A DNA stretch of 64,000 nt, from contig BTPG01000004.1 in NCBI GenBank assembly GCA_036245525.1, positions 14,635,047 through 14,699,046 on the forward strand, written 5' to 3'. The translations under genes were made by a program, and so were the position numbers. This document shows positions 1 through 11,854 of this stretch, piece after piece (within the stretch, counting starts at the first letter, position 1; every line of letters starts with the position of its first letter). The notes below the pieces were generated by a model, which saw nothing but the letters and a program-made list of their open reading frames with translations, had not been told where the DNA came from and ran no database searches. Origin of the DNA: Semisulcospira habei. Its lineage: Eukaryota > Mollusca > Gastropoda > Semisulcospiridae.

Positions 1-164
1 AGGCGGTGGCTCAAACGGTTCAATCGGGCTTACCCCCTTGAGTATATCTTTCGGGCAGTCTCCATTGTGCGTCGGCTGGAGACCCGCCGACAATTGCACT
101 TTCCCTTGTTGGGCTCGGTGGCGGGCGGGGACCCCCGGGGGATGAATATCTATCATACTATAAT

Positions 165-761
165 ATGGAAAATATCAAAAAACCAAAACTGGCACCAAAG
201 CGGCACATAGCCACTGACATTGACCTTGAAAATGATAGCGACTCCGATTGTGGGGAAGCGACGCCTCAGGTTTCGGCCGTCTGGCCTCGCTTTCTCATTA
301 TCCACAGCAAAGTCAAAGAGAAGCCTGTTTCCAAGCTGCACCCTTTCCTGGTAGGGGAGACCCTCAGGAGCCGTGTTGGCAGGCCTGAGGCCCAGCGCCT
401 CAGGTCTGGTGACTTGCTGGTAGAGTGCCGCACCCGGGCACACTCCAATGGGCTACTGAGGCTCTCCTCCATCGGAGACACTCCAGTGGAGGTCACTCCC
501 CACAAAACAATGAATTCCTCTAGAGGAGTGATTAAAGATCAAGCATTGGCCGAACTATCTGAAAATGAACTTGTGCGGAACCTTAAGTCGCAGGGGGTGA
601 CCTACGTCAGGCGCTTCATTTCCAAACGAGGTGGTAGGGAGATCCGTCTCCCTACCATCATCCTGACGTTTGGCACCCCCACCTCTCCTACTACCATCTG
701 GGGAGGTTACTACTCCCTAAAAGTGAAAAGCCTACCCGGCACCGGCCTCCACGTGGTGTAG
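165..761 (+). pseudogene. LINE ORF1 (gag-like), copy 1, truncated
   Basis: This is an open frame of about 198 codons. It matches the ORF1 at 1373 almost codon for codon up to about position 735 and then diverges, so it loses the zinc knuckles that copy 2 keeps. ORF1 proteins of I/Nimb/Jockey-type LINEs bind element RNA. The central part, with the motif MNSSRGVI, is typical of that group, although the clade is inferred. The start ATG follows a 164-base leader that is repeated before copy 2 at exactly +1208, which supports this start. The last residues, after about codon 190, come from unrelated sequence. The copy is a 5' fragment and is not functional. Confidence 0.75.
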
Positions 762-1372
762 GTGGGTAGTCCGCTCAGTCCCTGACTGAGTGGGCTAGCA
801 GACGGGTGCCATCTTTGTCCAGGATTAGGACTTGATGTCAGCAGATATGTTGTTCAGCCTTTTCACTGGTCCGGTTTTTAAGGAGCTGTGCTAACCTAGG
901 TCGTACCATGTTGGATTGGTCCTTAAAAATACTCGTGACTTTTTGGTCCTTTGGATCCCAAGTGTTTGCCGTGCTTGGAGACCCGTGTCGGGGGAGAAGA
1001 GGATCCTGGTGGCTGAAACACTCCACTTTGGCCTTGACTTCTGCCTAAACGGGAGGCTAGTCGTACCGGCCTGTCAATCGGCTCTTGTCACGTTGAGCCC
1101 TATCCCACTGTTGACATGCGGGTTGCTATACGGAGCACCATGCTATAGCCTTTGCTGCTGATTAGGTGCTTTACGCCAGTATTCCCCTGCATTCAACGGT
1201 GTGATAGAAGGCGGTGGCTCAAACGGTTCAATCGGGCTTACCCCCTTGAGTATATCTTTCGGGCAGTCTCTATTGTGCGTCGGCTGGAGACCCGCCGACA
1301 GTTGCACTTTCCCTTGTTGGGCTCGGTGGCGGGCGGGGACCCCCGGGGGATGAATATCTCTACTAATATAAT
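741..1372 (+). mobile_element. LINE 5' UTR preceding ORF1 copy 2
   Basis: No coding region is supported here. The last 164 bases (1209-1372) repeat window positions 1-164 with no visible indel, so this is the 5' untranslated region of a second element copy. The stretch 741-1208 is absent in front of copy 1 only because the window begins there. The exact junction between the tail of copy 1 and the head of copy 2 cannot be fixed from one window. Confidence 0.6.
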
Positions 1373-2747
1373 ATGGATAAAACAAAAAAACCACAACTAG
1401 CACAGAAACGGCATATAGACACCGAATTTGAACATGACAGTGATTCAGACTGTGAGGAAGCGACGCCTCGGGCGTCGGCCGTATGGCCTCGCTTCCTCAT
1501 TGTCCATAGCAAGATGAAGGAGAAACCAGTTACCAAGCTGCATCCTTTTCTGGTGGGGGAGACCCTCAGGAGCCGTGTTGGCAGGCCTGACGCCCAGCGC
1601 CTCAGGTCTGGTGACTTGCTGGTGGAGTGCCGTACTCGGGCACACTCCAGCGGGCTACTGGGGCTCTCTTCCATCGGAGACACTCCTGTGGAAGTCACAC
1701 CCCACAAAACTATGAATTCGTCAAGAGGCGTAATCAAAGATCAAGCTTTGGCAGAACTGTCAGAAGATGAACTTGTAAGGAACTTTAAGTCTCAGGGGGT
1801 GACTTGCGTCAGGCGCTTCGCTTCCAAGCGAGGTGGTGGGGAGATCCGTCTCCCTACCATCATCCTGACGTTTGGCACCCCCACCCCTCCTACTACCATC
1901 TGGGGAGGTTACTACTCCCTGAGAGCGAAAAAGTACGTCCCTCTTCCCCTCCGGTGCTTTAAGTGCCAAAAGTATGGCCATGGGCAGAAGACATGCCGCC
2001 AGGCAGAGGCTTCATGCGCCCGTTTGCACTAGGCCCGGACACTCTGCTGAGTGCTGCACAGCCACCCCCCTGTATGTGAATTGCCAGGGGGCGCATATGG
2101 CTTCGGATAAGAAATGCCCTCGTTGGATATCCGAGTGCAAGATTCAGCAGGTGCGTGTGGAGAAGGGGCTGTCCTTTGCGGACGCCAAAAAATTGGTTGA
2201 TGGCCCTGGTGCAGCTGAGGCTGCGCCAAACTCAAATAACAACTTTGTGTATACTTTCAGTGCTGCGGTGGCAGGCAAGAGCCCCACCAAAGACTTCTCT
2301 TGTCAAACCCCAACTTCTTGGTTGGGGGCGGAGCCTCGGATCCTCTCGCCCCTGGAGAGTAACCCTCCTCCGGTGGTGACGAGGAGCCCGGGAACGCAGA
2401 GGGCGGACGCTACCGGTCCGGTGGCACCACATTCTGCTGCTCCTAAGCCTCAGCCCCCACCCAAACCTGCTAGTTTGTCAACGCCAAAGGTTTCTGGCTC
2501 TGGTCAGCCTTCTAAGGCCGCTAACTCTAGCGGCAGGACCGCTGCCCAGGACCAGAAGTCTAAGAAATCTATGGGACCGCCGTGCACACGGGCCCAGAAG
2601 GGGAACACTGATGTCCCCCTTCAAAACAAATATGCTGCATTGGAGGAGCAGATGGAGGGAATGGAAGTTGCCGATGCTGCGGCAGCTCCACCCCCTTCAT
2701 CTCCTATGGCCTTAGTTGCCTGCTCGGCGTTAAACCCAAATAACTAA
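1373..2747 (+). pseudogene. LINE ORF1 (gag-like) with zinc knuckles, copy 2, frameshifted
   Basis: The first frame (1373-2032) carries the same N-terminal domain as copy 1, then a CCHC knuckle (CFKCQKYGHGQKTC). Near 2011-2020 the reading frame must shift by one base. A second frame (to 2747) then continues with knuckle-like cysteines (VCTRPGHSAEC, then CPRW) and a low-complexity Pro/Ala/Ser-rich tail. Tandem CCHC knuckles followed by a disordered tail are usual for ORF1 of I-superfamily LINEs. A single-base indel inside the knuckle block breaks the protein. ORF2 begins 120 bases downstream, which is the normal order in these elements. Confidence 0.8.
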
Positions 2748-2867
2748 CCCTTCATCTCCTAAGAACCAGAGGAGCCCCGGGAGCCGGCCTCCCTCTGTTT
2801 CTCCAACTCCCCCCAAGGCAAAGGAAAAAGGGGGGAAAATCTCCGCACCCCCAGATAAGACATAATC

Positions 2868-3050
2868 ATGGACTCTCTGCTTCAGTGGATTTGTCGTGGT
2901 TTTCAAGCTAACTTTGAGGAATTACGTCTTTTAGTCAAGTGCTATAACCCCTCAGTAATATCTCTTCAGGAGACTTACCTGAAGACTTCTCAGACTGTGC
3001 ATTGTCCTGTAAATTTACTTTTGGAGAAACTTCATTGTTTCATAAGGTTG
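2868..3050 (+). pseudogene. LINE ORF2 start: endonuclease N-terminus, truncated
   Basis: The frame from ATG 2868 reads MDSLLQWICRGFQANFEELR and continues with a segment containing SLQETYLK. This is the beginning of an apurinic-type endonuclease domain, as in I/Jockey ORF2, where WNCRG and LQET are conserved. Here the Asn of WNCRG is Ile. Recognisable homology stops near 3000 and the frame ends at 3098, so no reverse transcriptase is present. This is the 3' boundary of the LINE copy that starts near 741. Confidence 0.75.
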
Positions 3051-3188
3051 ATAGAACAATTTATTGTGATTAATTGCATTTTGTCATTTTGTTGTTGACA
3101 CTTTAGTACTTTATTGATTTCCTGTTTAGACGTTTTGATATTTTTTAGTAAGTTTTCTTTTGTTTGTTGATCTACATTGCACTTAGCC

Positions 3189-3419
3189 ATGTCTGACGAT
3201 TATGATAAGTTGTTCCAATCTTTTATTGCTCAAGCTACAACTTTGGGTATCCCTGAAAAGGAACGTGGAAAATATGTACAGGATTGTTTTGCGTCTCATT
3301 TCTTGGATGAAACTGGTTCCCTACCAACCCCACACCCAAGCACAGCTGAAATCAGCGTGCCCCTCAAATCACTACGTCAAAGGCAATTCAACATAGGCCC
3401 ACAAATGTCCACTGGATAA
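3189..3419 (+). CDS. Short unrecognised ORF, possibly gag N-terminus
   Basis: This open frame begins MSDDYDKLFQSFIAQATTLG and contains a short helix-like charged stretch, followed by a Pro/Ser-rich segment. The opening resembles the start of some LTR-retrotransposon gag proteins (a short helix, Gly-Ile-Pro, then a charged helix), but this is only a general impression. It lies between a truncated LINE and a poly-T run, and nothing downstream continues it. It may be spurious. Confidence 0.25.
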   Translation: MSDDYDKLFQSFIAQATTLGIPEKERGKYVQDCFASHFLDETGSLPTPHPSTAEISVPLKSLRQRQFNIGPQMSTG

Positions 3420-3457
3420 GCTCAGGATGGTAAGAAAAGTAGTCTCTAACGTAGCAT

Positions 3458-3458
<1 letters not shown>

Positions 3459-3504
<46 letters not shown>
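3459..3504. repeat. Poly-T run of about 46 bases
   Basis: An uninterrupted T homopolymer. On the minus strand it would be a poly-A tail, so it may mark the end of a retroposed sequence, but I could not identify the source. Confidence 0.8.
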
Positions 3505-3505
<1 letters not shown>

Positions 3506-3763
3506 TAGGAACAGCCTGTTCAGTTACACGCATTATTTTAATAACTCATATTTTTGTCTGGTACATGTTTTTAGTTGTGTAATCATGCGCTGTATGCTGA
3601 ACATAAACATATCACTGAAATATACATGTGTTCGTTGCCGGTTCTGTTTTGTTCGATATTATTTTCAAAGCAGTTTATTGAAGCTGCTTAGTGCAACGCA
3701 CTGTTGTTTACACCCACCAGTCATTGTCTCACATCTGCCTAGCCACCAGCAGTGTTCATAACA

Positions 3764-4243
3764 TTAACCCTTTTAACCCCATGGGTCTCTTCCAAATTTT
3801 GGAGGTGACCCCTAATGGCTATGTACCAATTGAAGTCGATGGATCAACCCTGATGATTCAGTCAAGGTTAGTGCCAGATTAGCTTGGCACCAACCTTGAA
3901 ACGGCGCAAGCTTGCTTGGTTTGGCCACGTGACCCGACACAACACCTTGTCCAAGACTATCCTCCAAGGCACTCTCGAAGGAAGTCGTCGGCGAGGTCGT
4001 CAGAGAAAGAGTTGGGTCGCAAACATAAAAGAATGGACCGAACTCGAGATGCCAGACTTGCTTGCAACCGCCCAAAATAGAACTCAGTGGAGAGCACTGT
4101 CTGTTGCTGCTGCCTTTCAGTCCCCCCAACGCCCAGTTCGGGCAAGGGACTGATGATGATGATGAAGCTAATCTAGCACTACACTTCAATTATCGGGGTC
4201 GATCCATTTCTTGCTTTAGGGCATTGGGGTTAAATGGGTTTAA
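3764..4243. mobile_element. Hairpin MITE copy, interrupted by a LINE 3' end
   Basis: The outer ends read TTAACCC and GGGTTTAA. The left part carries the family's arm GTGCCAGATTAGCTTGG, and the right part (after about 4166) carries AGCTAATCTAGCACTAC followed by the right-hand terminal sequence. The layout matches the intact copy at 59430-59643, including the phrase around CTATGTACCAATT. The middle is displaced by the LINE tail at about 3890-4165. Confidence 0.65.
3890..4165 (+). pseudogene. LINE reverse-transcriptase C-terminus and 3' tail
   Basis: The open frame contains RRKLAWFGHVTRH, then GSRRRGRQRKSW and a Trp-containing tail ending near 4153. This is the usual C-terminus of many non-LTR retrotransposon polymerases. 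A short TGATGATGATGATGA microsatellite follows, as expected for a LINE 3' end. The insert is 5'-truncated and sits inside a hairpin MITE. The sequence CCTTGAA at the left junction could belong to either element, so the boundary is fixed only to within about 10 bases. Confidence 0.75.
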
Positions 4244-5570
4244 AAAAATCACACGGTGGAATAAAAGTAGCACCAAGAGCTTTTGTCATTTGTTTCTTTG
4301 ATACGTGCATAACGCAAAACATTAATCTGGTGTTAATTTTGTTGAATTACATTCCCAGGAGCTATGTACACACTAACACGAAACATTGATCTGGTGGTAT
4401 TGTGTGTAATTGCAGTCCCCAGGAGCAGGGCAGCCCGCATGGGCCACCATTTCCAAACATCACCCATAATTATGTTTAAGAGTACACTGTATATGGCGCT
4501 GCAGGGTTCGTTAGACTTATTCGTCGTCGAATTTTTCACCGAGTTGTTCAACTTGAGCGCTGCTTTTCTCTGCAGTACAAACTTTATTTTCAGAACACAC
4601 AACATTCTTCTAAGATAAGAATAAGATATTAAAAGCTATGTTGAAACGGACAAAAGTACCGATAAAATGTTTTGTAACAAAAGCACGTCAGTCCGGCAGA
4701 ATTTACTGACGCCTAATATGAATCTCTCAAATGCCGGGAGGAGATAGGGAGGGACAGTGTCAGTAATACATGGCGACATCAGTAATCACACACGAAAGCA
4801 GCTATAATTTGGGATGTATTTTTCTGTAGCAGATTTCCTTCACTGAAGGAATTCAGTTTGACACAAACAACTTTCATGACTTCAAGTTGAACAAATTCAT
4901 TGCATTCTACTGAGAAAGTAACCCGTTTTCATCCTAGGAAAGCCAGACGCACCCCTCCAAACAAATTGATATTACAGGAATAAGTGCACTTCTTACTTCT
5001 ATACCACCAGTAATGATCAACAAAGAAACAAGGGAGAATACACGGACCGACCGACTCATTTTGTGTTCATCCTCCTCAATTGTTAAGTGTTCGGCTGTAA
5101 TCATGTAACAATTCAAGAAGTATGACACTATGGAGGCATTAAAGCGGTCTGCTCTAGGGTTACAGATGAAACAGTTTCTTAATGTTGTCGGAGACTTTTC
5201 GACTTTTGTTTTGTTTTCACTGACAAGTCCATGTGAGTATGCACACATAACAGAGGTCTTTTAGCGGCCCTGGTAAACGTGGGAACTCTCCTATGTCCAA
5301 GGGAGAACGGCTGAGGATGGGAGCAGAGAAGTATTTCATTATATTCATAACTTGAAAAAGGCTCTTTGTTTTAAGACAAACTGAGAACATTTGAATACAA
5401 AGTAGGTTATGCCGATAATGATTTAATAATACCGCTTATTATATAGGCGCTTTACCCAATTCTGCGACTCGGCGCCGTGAACTCAGAACGGCCCAGCACG
5501 CACGCTCAGGTGACACTAAAATGGCCTGAACTACTGAACTGGTTCCAAAGTTTTGGTGGAGGAAGAGCCG
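4244..5570. other. No supported gene
   Basis: This stretch is AT-rich with only short, scattered open frames that show no family motifs. I see no RNA gene, tandem repeat or clear inverted repeat. Confidence 0.5.
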
Positions 5571-5574
5571 TAGA

Positions 5575-5697
5575 AAGAACCCCCGACGCCGGGGTCCGCC
5601 CGGCGAATTACGGAGGAAAAAGGTCGGCGATGCCGCCGAACCTCACACCTTTACCATTAATTGGCAGACGACTTTACCACTGTGCCACGGACCGCCC
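5575..5697 (-). mobile_element. tRNA-derived SINE fragment
   Basis: On the minus strand it has a pol III box A (TGGCACAGTGG at 5688-5678) and a box B-like GGTTCGGCGG near 5645. The following GC-rich body matches the SINE at 34645 (GGCGGACC and a run of G). There is no acceptor-stem pairing, so this is a retroposon and not a tRNA gene. Confidence 0.65.
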
Positions 5698-6040
5698 CAC
5701 CCGTTACGGCAGGCTTTTTACTATGACAGGTCCTATTTTACCTCGCCTCTTCCCACATGCATTTTACCTTACCCCGCGGCACTCCCCCCCCCCCCCCTCC
5801 CCATTGATACTGCAGTAAGGGTCTCGTCGTGTTATATGATAAAGACATGGGGGGGGGGGGGGGTAGGTAAATAGGGTCTGTCGCAAAACCCATCTTTACT
5901 GCCGTTTCAATGTGCAAATGCAAACACACGTGATGCACGCCTTAACAGTTTTGAGGCAAACCCGGCGTTTCCACGGTGTTCTATTTTTCTGGAGTGTCAC
6001 TTTAGGAGTGACGCGCCCGTGTGGTGGAGTGCCGGAGTAC
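5698..6040. other. No supported gene; C-run and G-run
   Basis: Holds a C homopolymer near 5785-5797 and a G homopolymer near 5850-5864, and nothing else I recognise. Confidence 0.5.
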
Positions 6041-6049
6041 CTTGTGCAA

Positions 6050-6760
6050 CGGGTCATCATGGGGATAGATTGGCCAGGAGTTTGACGGCTTTGTCACAGT
6101 GGTGCGATAGAAGCTATCCTGAATTACACGTAAACACAAGAAATAGTCATAGATTTCAGGAAACACAAACATTATCCCGATCAGTCCTGCTGTCATCAAG
6201 GGAACTGAAGTTGGGCGTGTAGACTCCCACAAGTATGTCGGTGTGCTTTTGACCCGGCTGAACTGAAAACAAAACACATGTTATTGCCGGTGAGGGGAAA
6301 AAAAACGCATACCGTTGGTCTTTACTGTCTGAGAAAGCTTAGATCATTTAATGTAAGCACTCAGCTTTTACAGGGATGTTTTACTGCTCAGTCCAGTATT
6401 GTTAGCGTTCTAACTTTTGGACTGACGACGTGCATGGCTGTAGTAGAAATGTACTATGTAAAAGAGATCAAGATCGTCTTAAGAAAGTAATCAGGAAAGG
6501 GGGCGGGGTGATTGGTAGGGCACAGGATACTTTTGACACACTGTATGACAGACGGATTACGAACAAACTGGCTGACATTCTTGATGACAAAACACATCCA
6601 CTTAGATGTTAATTTGACAGCAAACGTATCGAACGAAGTGGCAGACTTCGAGTTCCCAAAGGTATTATATCACGTTATGCTAACAATTTTGTCCCTCAGG
6701 CTGTTACCCTCTTCAACAGTAATATCAGTAGATAGTGTCTGTCAACATTCTTTAGTTCTA
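6050..6760 (+). pseudogene. Decayed Rex1-like LINE reverse transcriptase C-terminal region
   Basis: Fragments in several frames keep a recognisable order: VIDFRKHKHYP, then DSHKYVGVLL, then LRKLRSFNVSTQLLQ, then VLTFGLTT, then DRLKKVIRKGGGVIGRAQ, then HPL and RVPK. The same order is intact in the minus-strand LINE at 36074-36979 (VDFRKK, NFKFLGTTL, LRRLKSFGLGAHML, VLTFSFTVWYG, SKIIGRDLP, STHPGNELF). This region is therefore the thumb and C-terminal part of a Rex1/Babar-type polymerase with several frameshifts and stops. It is an old, dead copy. Confidence 0.65.
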
Positions 6761-7004
6761 GCCCTTTCGGTAGTTCACTGCAACATAGCTGGCACCAGAA
6801 GCACAGGGGAAATCCACCATCAGTGTTTCTGATGCCAAGAGTGTTGCAAAGGTAAACAGTACGTCTGTCACAGTTCATCTCTTTAATTCTGAGTTATGGG
6901 TTACTGATTTAATTATTACTCGGACTGAAGTGATGATGCTATTTATGTGTTGCATGGGCAGACAGTGAATTTCCCTAAAGTATTATTGTATTGTATTGTT
7001 CACC

Positions 7005-7225
7005 TGATCTGGCTCCCATCGAGCACCTCTGGGAGGGACGTGCTGGGGGAACGTGTAGTCAGGAACCATCTCCCGCACCTCAAGGTGTCCCCTAGCTCAG
7101 TTAAGTTCTGCATCAAGAGTGGGAAGCGATATGATACCACTAGATGTTCTCCTGGTGAACTCCATGCGTCAACTGACGCAGCATTGAATGCTTTGCTGTA
7201 AACGGTGGGTACACTCGCTACTGAC
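7005..7225 (+). pseudogene. Tc1-like transposase C-terminal relic
   Basis: One frame reads SPDLAPIEHLWE, the signature around the last catalytic acidic residue of Tc1/mariner DDE transposases. It is followed by stop-interrupted sequence and ends with GGYTRY, the usual Tc1-like C-terminus (GGHTRY). The catalytic N-terminal two thirds are missing and there are several stops, so this is a fossil fragment. No terminal inverted repeats were found for it. Confidence 0.7.
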
Positions 7226-7517
7226 TGGACCAGTCTTGTGTGACGACTTTTCAAATGAGGGGTGGGTGAACATGTTAACGTACTGCTGTTGTTACGATTG
7301 CTTGATTTACTCAAAACTAAACTGAAATGGTTACTGAATAAATTGGCAAAGTACTGACCAAGTATTGTTACAATTTGTGCGTGGTGTTGTCGGTGCGTCT
7401 GCGATAAAAGAAAATGGCCCTTAAGTTTTGACCATTAGTATATCTGTAATCTAGACCCCGCTGACAGAATGAGATGAGCCTTCCTGTGGTTGAGCATACC
7501 GCTTCAGTGTTCGTATG

Positions 7518-9211
7518 TACTTACTTACGCCTGTCACCCCTACCCGGGTATAGGCCGTCGACGAGAGACCTCCAGCAACTCCTGTCCTGTGCTTCTCCTT
7601 CGATTCTACTCCAGGTGGTTCCCAGTCTCTTGATGTCTGCTTGGAGGTCTCGACGCCAGGAGTTTCTCGGCCTACCTCTTTTCCTCTTTCCCTGGGGTTT
7701 CCATGACAATGCCTGCCTAGTGATACTGGAAGCTGGCTTTCTCAGACTGTGACCGATCCATCCCCATCTTCTTCGCCCAATTTCATTCTCTGCTGTTATC
7801 TGCTCTGTTTTCTCCTAGAGTCTGACGTTGCTGATCTTCTCTGGCCAGTGGATTTTCAAAATTCTTCTAAGGCAACTGTTCATGAAGGTCTGTACTCTGT
7901 TGACTGTGGTTTTTGTCAATCTCCAAGTCTCTGCTCCATATAGGAGAACTGCTTTTATATTGGAGTTGAAAATCCGGACTTTGGTGTGTTGTGACAGCTC
8001 TCTGGAACTCCACACTTTTTTCAACTGGAGAAAGGCTGCTCTGGCTTTACCGATTCGTGCTCTGACATCTGCATCAGTGCCGCCTTTTTTGTCTATGATG
8101 CTCCCGAGATAGGTGAAGGACTCCACCTCCTCCAACGGGGTGCCAGCAAGCAAGACTGGTTCTTCCCTGGTTGCGTTCAGCCTCATTGTCTTTGTATTCT
8201 GTTTGTGAATGGTGAGGCCCGCGTGGGACGAGATGTCAGCAAGCCTCGTGGTCTTGTCCTGCATTTGTTGATGAGTGTGGGACAGTAATGCCAAGTCGTC
8301 TGCAAAATCGAGGTCGTCAAGCTGTGTCCACAGTGTCCACTGTATTCCACTTCGTCTGTGCTCTGTGGTCATCTTCATGACCCAGTCTATGGCCAGTAGG
8401 AAGAGGAACGGAGACAGCAGACACCCCTGCCTGACACCAGTTCTGACCTGGAGCTCCCTGGTGAACTGCCCTTCGTGGATCACGCGACATGTCATGCCAT
8501 CGTAGCTGCTCTTGATCAGACGGACACGCTTTATGGGTACACCGTAGTGTCGTAGGAGTTTCCACAGAGTCTCTCGGTCCACACTGTCAAATGCTTTCTC
8601 ATAATCCACAACGTTGACGTACAGCGGGGAGCTCCACTCCAGAGACTGTTCCACAATGATGCGGAGAGTGGCGATCTGGTCTGTACATGATCGGTTCTTC
8701 CTGAATCCTCCTTGCTGGTCTCTTAGCTGGGGGTCAACGGAGCTCTTCATTCTCTCTAGGATGGTCCTGTTGAAGACCTTTCCTGGTACTGACAGCAAGG
8801 TGATTCCTCTGTAGTTGGAACACTTGCTGAGGTCGCCTTTCTTGGGAAGCTTGATTAGGTACCCTTCCTTCCAGTCAGCCGGCATCACCTCCTCTTTCCA
8901 GATCTTTCCAAACAGTGGGTACAGCATCTCCACTGTTGTCTCTAGGTCTGCTTTCAGAGACTCCGCTGGGATGCCATCTGGGCCTGCTGCTTTGCCGTTC
9001 TTCAAAAATGCCACTGCTGTTCTGATCTCTTCCCGGCTGGGTCTGTCACAGCTGATGGGTAGGTCGGTCTCTGCTGGCTAGATGTCTGGGGGGGGGGGGG
9101 GGGTCGGGTGGGCTAGGTCTGTTCAGTAACTCTTCAAAATACTCGGCCCATTTGTCGAGTTGGTCTGCTCTGTCTGCAACAGGCTTGCCTTCTTTGTCTT
9201 TTACTGGTCTT
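7518..9211 (-). pseudogene. Non-LTR retrotransposon polymerase, 5'-truncated (LINE copy 1)
   Basis: The minus strand has a 399-codon frame (9014-7815) with reverse-transcriptase blocks in order: GKAAGPDGIPAESLK, GYLIKLPKKGDLSKCSNYRG, the VDYEKAFDS motif, RTGVRQGCLLSPFLF and the catalytic DFADDLALL. A thumb region follows (VESFTYLGSIID). A second frame (7709-7521) holds the C-terminal tail with GKRKRGRPRNSW. The 3' end is a short TAAGTAAGTA tail at 7518-7530. The copy is near-identical to the full-length element at 30314-33616. Its 5' end is cut at about 9211, where the satellite begins. A G homopolymer at about 9091-9104, absent from the other copy, disrupts the frame. Clade (RTE/CR1-like) is not settled. 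Confidence 0.85.
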
Positions 9212-11854
9212 CATCATCTCATCATCTCATCTCATCATCTCATCTCATCTCAGCATCTCATCTCATCATCTCATCTCATCATCTCATCTCATAATCTCGT
9301 GTCATCTTATCCCATCATCTCATCTCATCTCACCATCTCATCTCATCTCATCTCACATCTCATCACCTCATCATCTGATCTCATCATCTCATCTCATTAT
9401 CTCATCTCATTATCTCATCTCATCTCATCATCTCATCTCATCATCTCATCTCATCATCTCATCTCATCTCATCATCTCATCTCATCATCTCATCACATCA
9501 TCTCATCGCATCTCATCATCTCATCGCATCTCATCATCTCATCTCATCATCTCATCTCATCTCAGCATCTCATCTCATCATCTCATCTTATCATCTCATC
9601 TCATCTCATCATCTCATCTCATCATCTCATATCATCATCTCATCTCATCATCTCATCTCATCATCTCATCTCATAATCTCATCTCATCTTATCCCATCAT
9701 CTCATCTCATCATCTCATCTCATCTCATCATCGAATCTCATCATCTCATCTCATCATCTCATCTCATCATCATCTCATCTCAGAATCTCATCTCATCATC
9801 TCATCACATCATCTCATCGCATCTCATCATCTCATCTCATCTCATCATCTCATAATCTCAACATCTCATCTCATCATCATCTCATCTCAGAATCTCATCT
9901 CATCATCTCATCACATCATCTCATCGCATCTCATCATCTCATCATCTCATATCATCATCTCATCTCATCTCAGCATCTCATCTCATCATCTCATCTTATC
10001 ATCTCATCTCATCATCTCATCTCATTATCTCATCTCATCATCTCATCTCATAATCTCATGTCATCTTATCCCATCATCTCATCTCATCTCACCATCTCAT
10101 CTCATCTCATCTCACATCTCATCACCTCATCATCTCATCTCATCAACTCATCTCATCATCTCATCTCATTATCTCATCTCATCATCTCATCTCATCATCT
10201 CATCTCATCTCATCATCTCATCTCATCATCTCATCTCATCATCTCATCATCTCAACATCTCATCTCATCATCTCATCTCATCTCATCTCATCATCTCATC
10301 TCATCATCTCATCTCATCATCTCATCTCATCATCTCATCTCATAATCTCATGTCATCATCTCATCTCATCATCTCATCTCATCATCTCATCTCATCTCAC
10401 CATCTCATCTCACCATCTCATCTCATCTCATCTCACATCTCATCACCTCATTATCTCATCTCATCATCTCATCAACTCATCTCATCTCATTATCTCATCT
10501 CATCATCTCATCTCATCATCTCATCATCTCAACATCTCATCTCATCATCTCATCTCATCTCATCATCTCAACATCTCATCTCATCATCTCATCTCATCTC
10601 ATCTCATCATCTCATCTCATCATCTCATCATCTCATCTCATCATCTCATCTCATCATCTCATCTCATAATCTCATGTCATCATCTCATCTCATCATCTCA
10701 TCTCATCTCAACATCTCATCTCATCTCATCTCATCTCACCATCTCATCTCATCTCATCTCATCTCATCTCACATCTCATCACCTCATCATCTGATCTCAT
10801 CATCTCATCTCATTATCTCATCTCATCTCATCATCTCATCACATCAACTCATCTCATCAACTCATCTCATCATCTCATCTCATCTCATCATCATCTCATC
10901 TCATCATCTCATCTCATAATCTCGTGTCATCTTATCCCATCATCTCATCTCTTCTCACCATCTCATCTCATCTCATCTCACATCTCATCACCTCATCATC
11001 TGATCTCATCATCTGATCTCATCATCTCATCTCATCATTTCATCTCATCATCTCATCTCAGCATTTCATCTCATCATCTCATCACATCATCTCATCGCAT
11101 CTCATCATCTCATCGCATGTCATCATCTCATCGCATGTCATCATCTCATCTCATCTCATCTCATCATCTCATCTCATCACATCTCATCATCTCATCTCAG
11201 CATCTCATCTCATCATCTCATCTCATAATCTCGTGTCATCTTATCCCATCATCTCATCTCATCTCACCATCTCATCTCATCTCATCTCACATCTCATCAC
11301 CTCATCATCTGATCTCATCATCTGATCTCATCTCATCATCTCATCATCTCATCTCATCATCTCATCTCATCATCACATCACATCATCTCATCGCATCTCA
11401 TCATCTCATCGCATGTCATCATCTCATCGCATGTCATCATCTCATCGCATGTCATCATCTCATCTCATCATCTCATCTCATCATCTCATCTCATCTCAGA
11501 ATCTCATCTCATCATCATCTCATCTCAGAATCTCATCTCATCATCATCTCATCTCATCATCTCATCTCATCATCTCAACATCTCATCTCATCTCAGAATC
11601 TCATCTCATCATCTCATCTCATCATCTCATCTCATCATCTCATCACATCTCATCATCTCATCGCATCTCATCATCTCATCGCATCTCATCATCTCATCGC
11701 ATCATCTCATCATCTCATCTCATCATCTCATCATCTCATCATCTCATCTCATCATCTCATCATCTCATCTCATCATCTCATCTCATCTCATAATCTCATC
11801 TCACCATCTCATCTCACATCTCATCACCTCATCATCTCATCTCATCAACTCATC
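9211..11854. repeat. TCATC/TCA satellite, about 2.6 kb
   Basis: Almost the whole stretch is built from ATCTC, ATC and CATCTCATCT units with occasional variants (CAACTC, GATCTC, GCATCTC, ACATCTC). It has no stop codons in several frames, which gives artefactual frames of Ile/Ser/His/Leu. Longer variant blocks recur (for example the phrase with CATCTTATCCCATC near 9303, 9690, 10063, 10930 and 11236), so the array grew by duplication of blocks of several hundred bases as well as by slippage. Confidence 0.95.
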
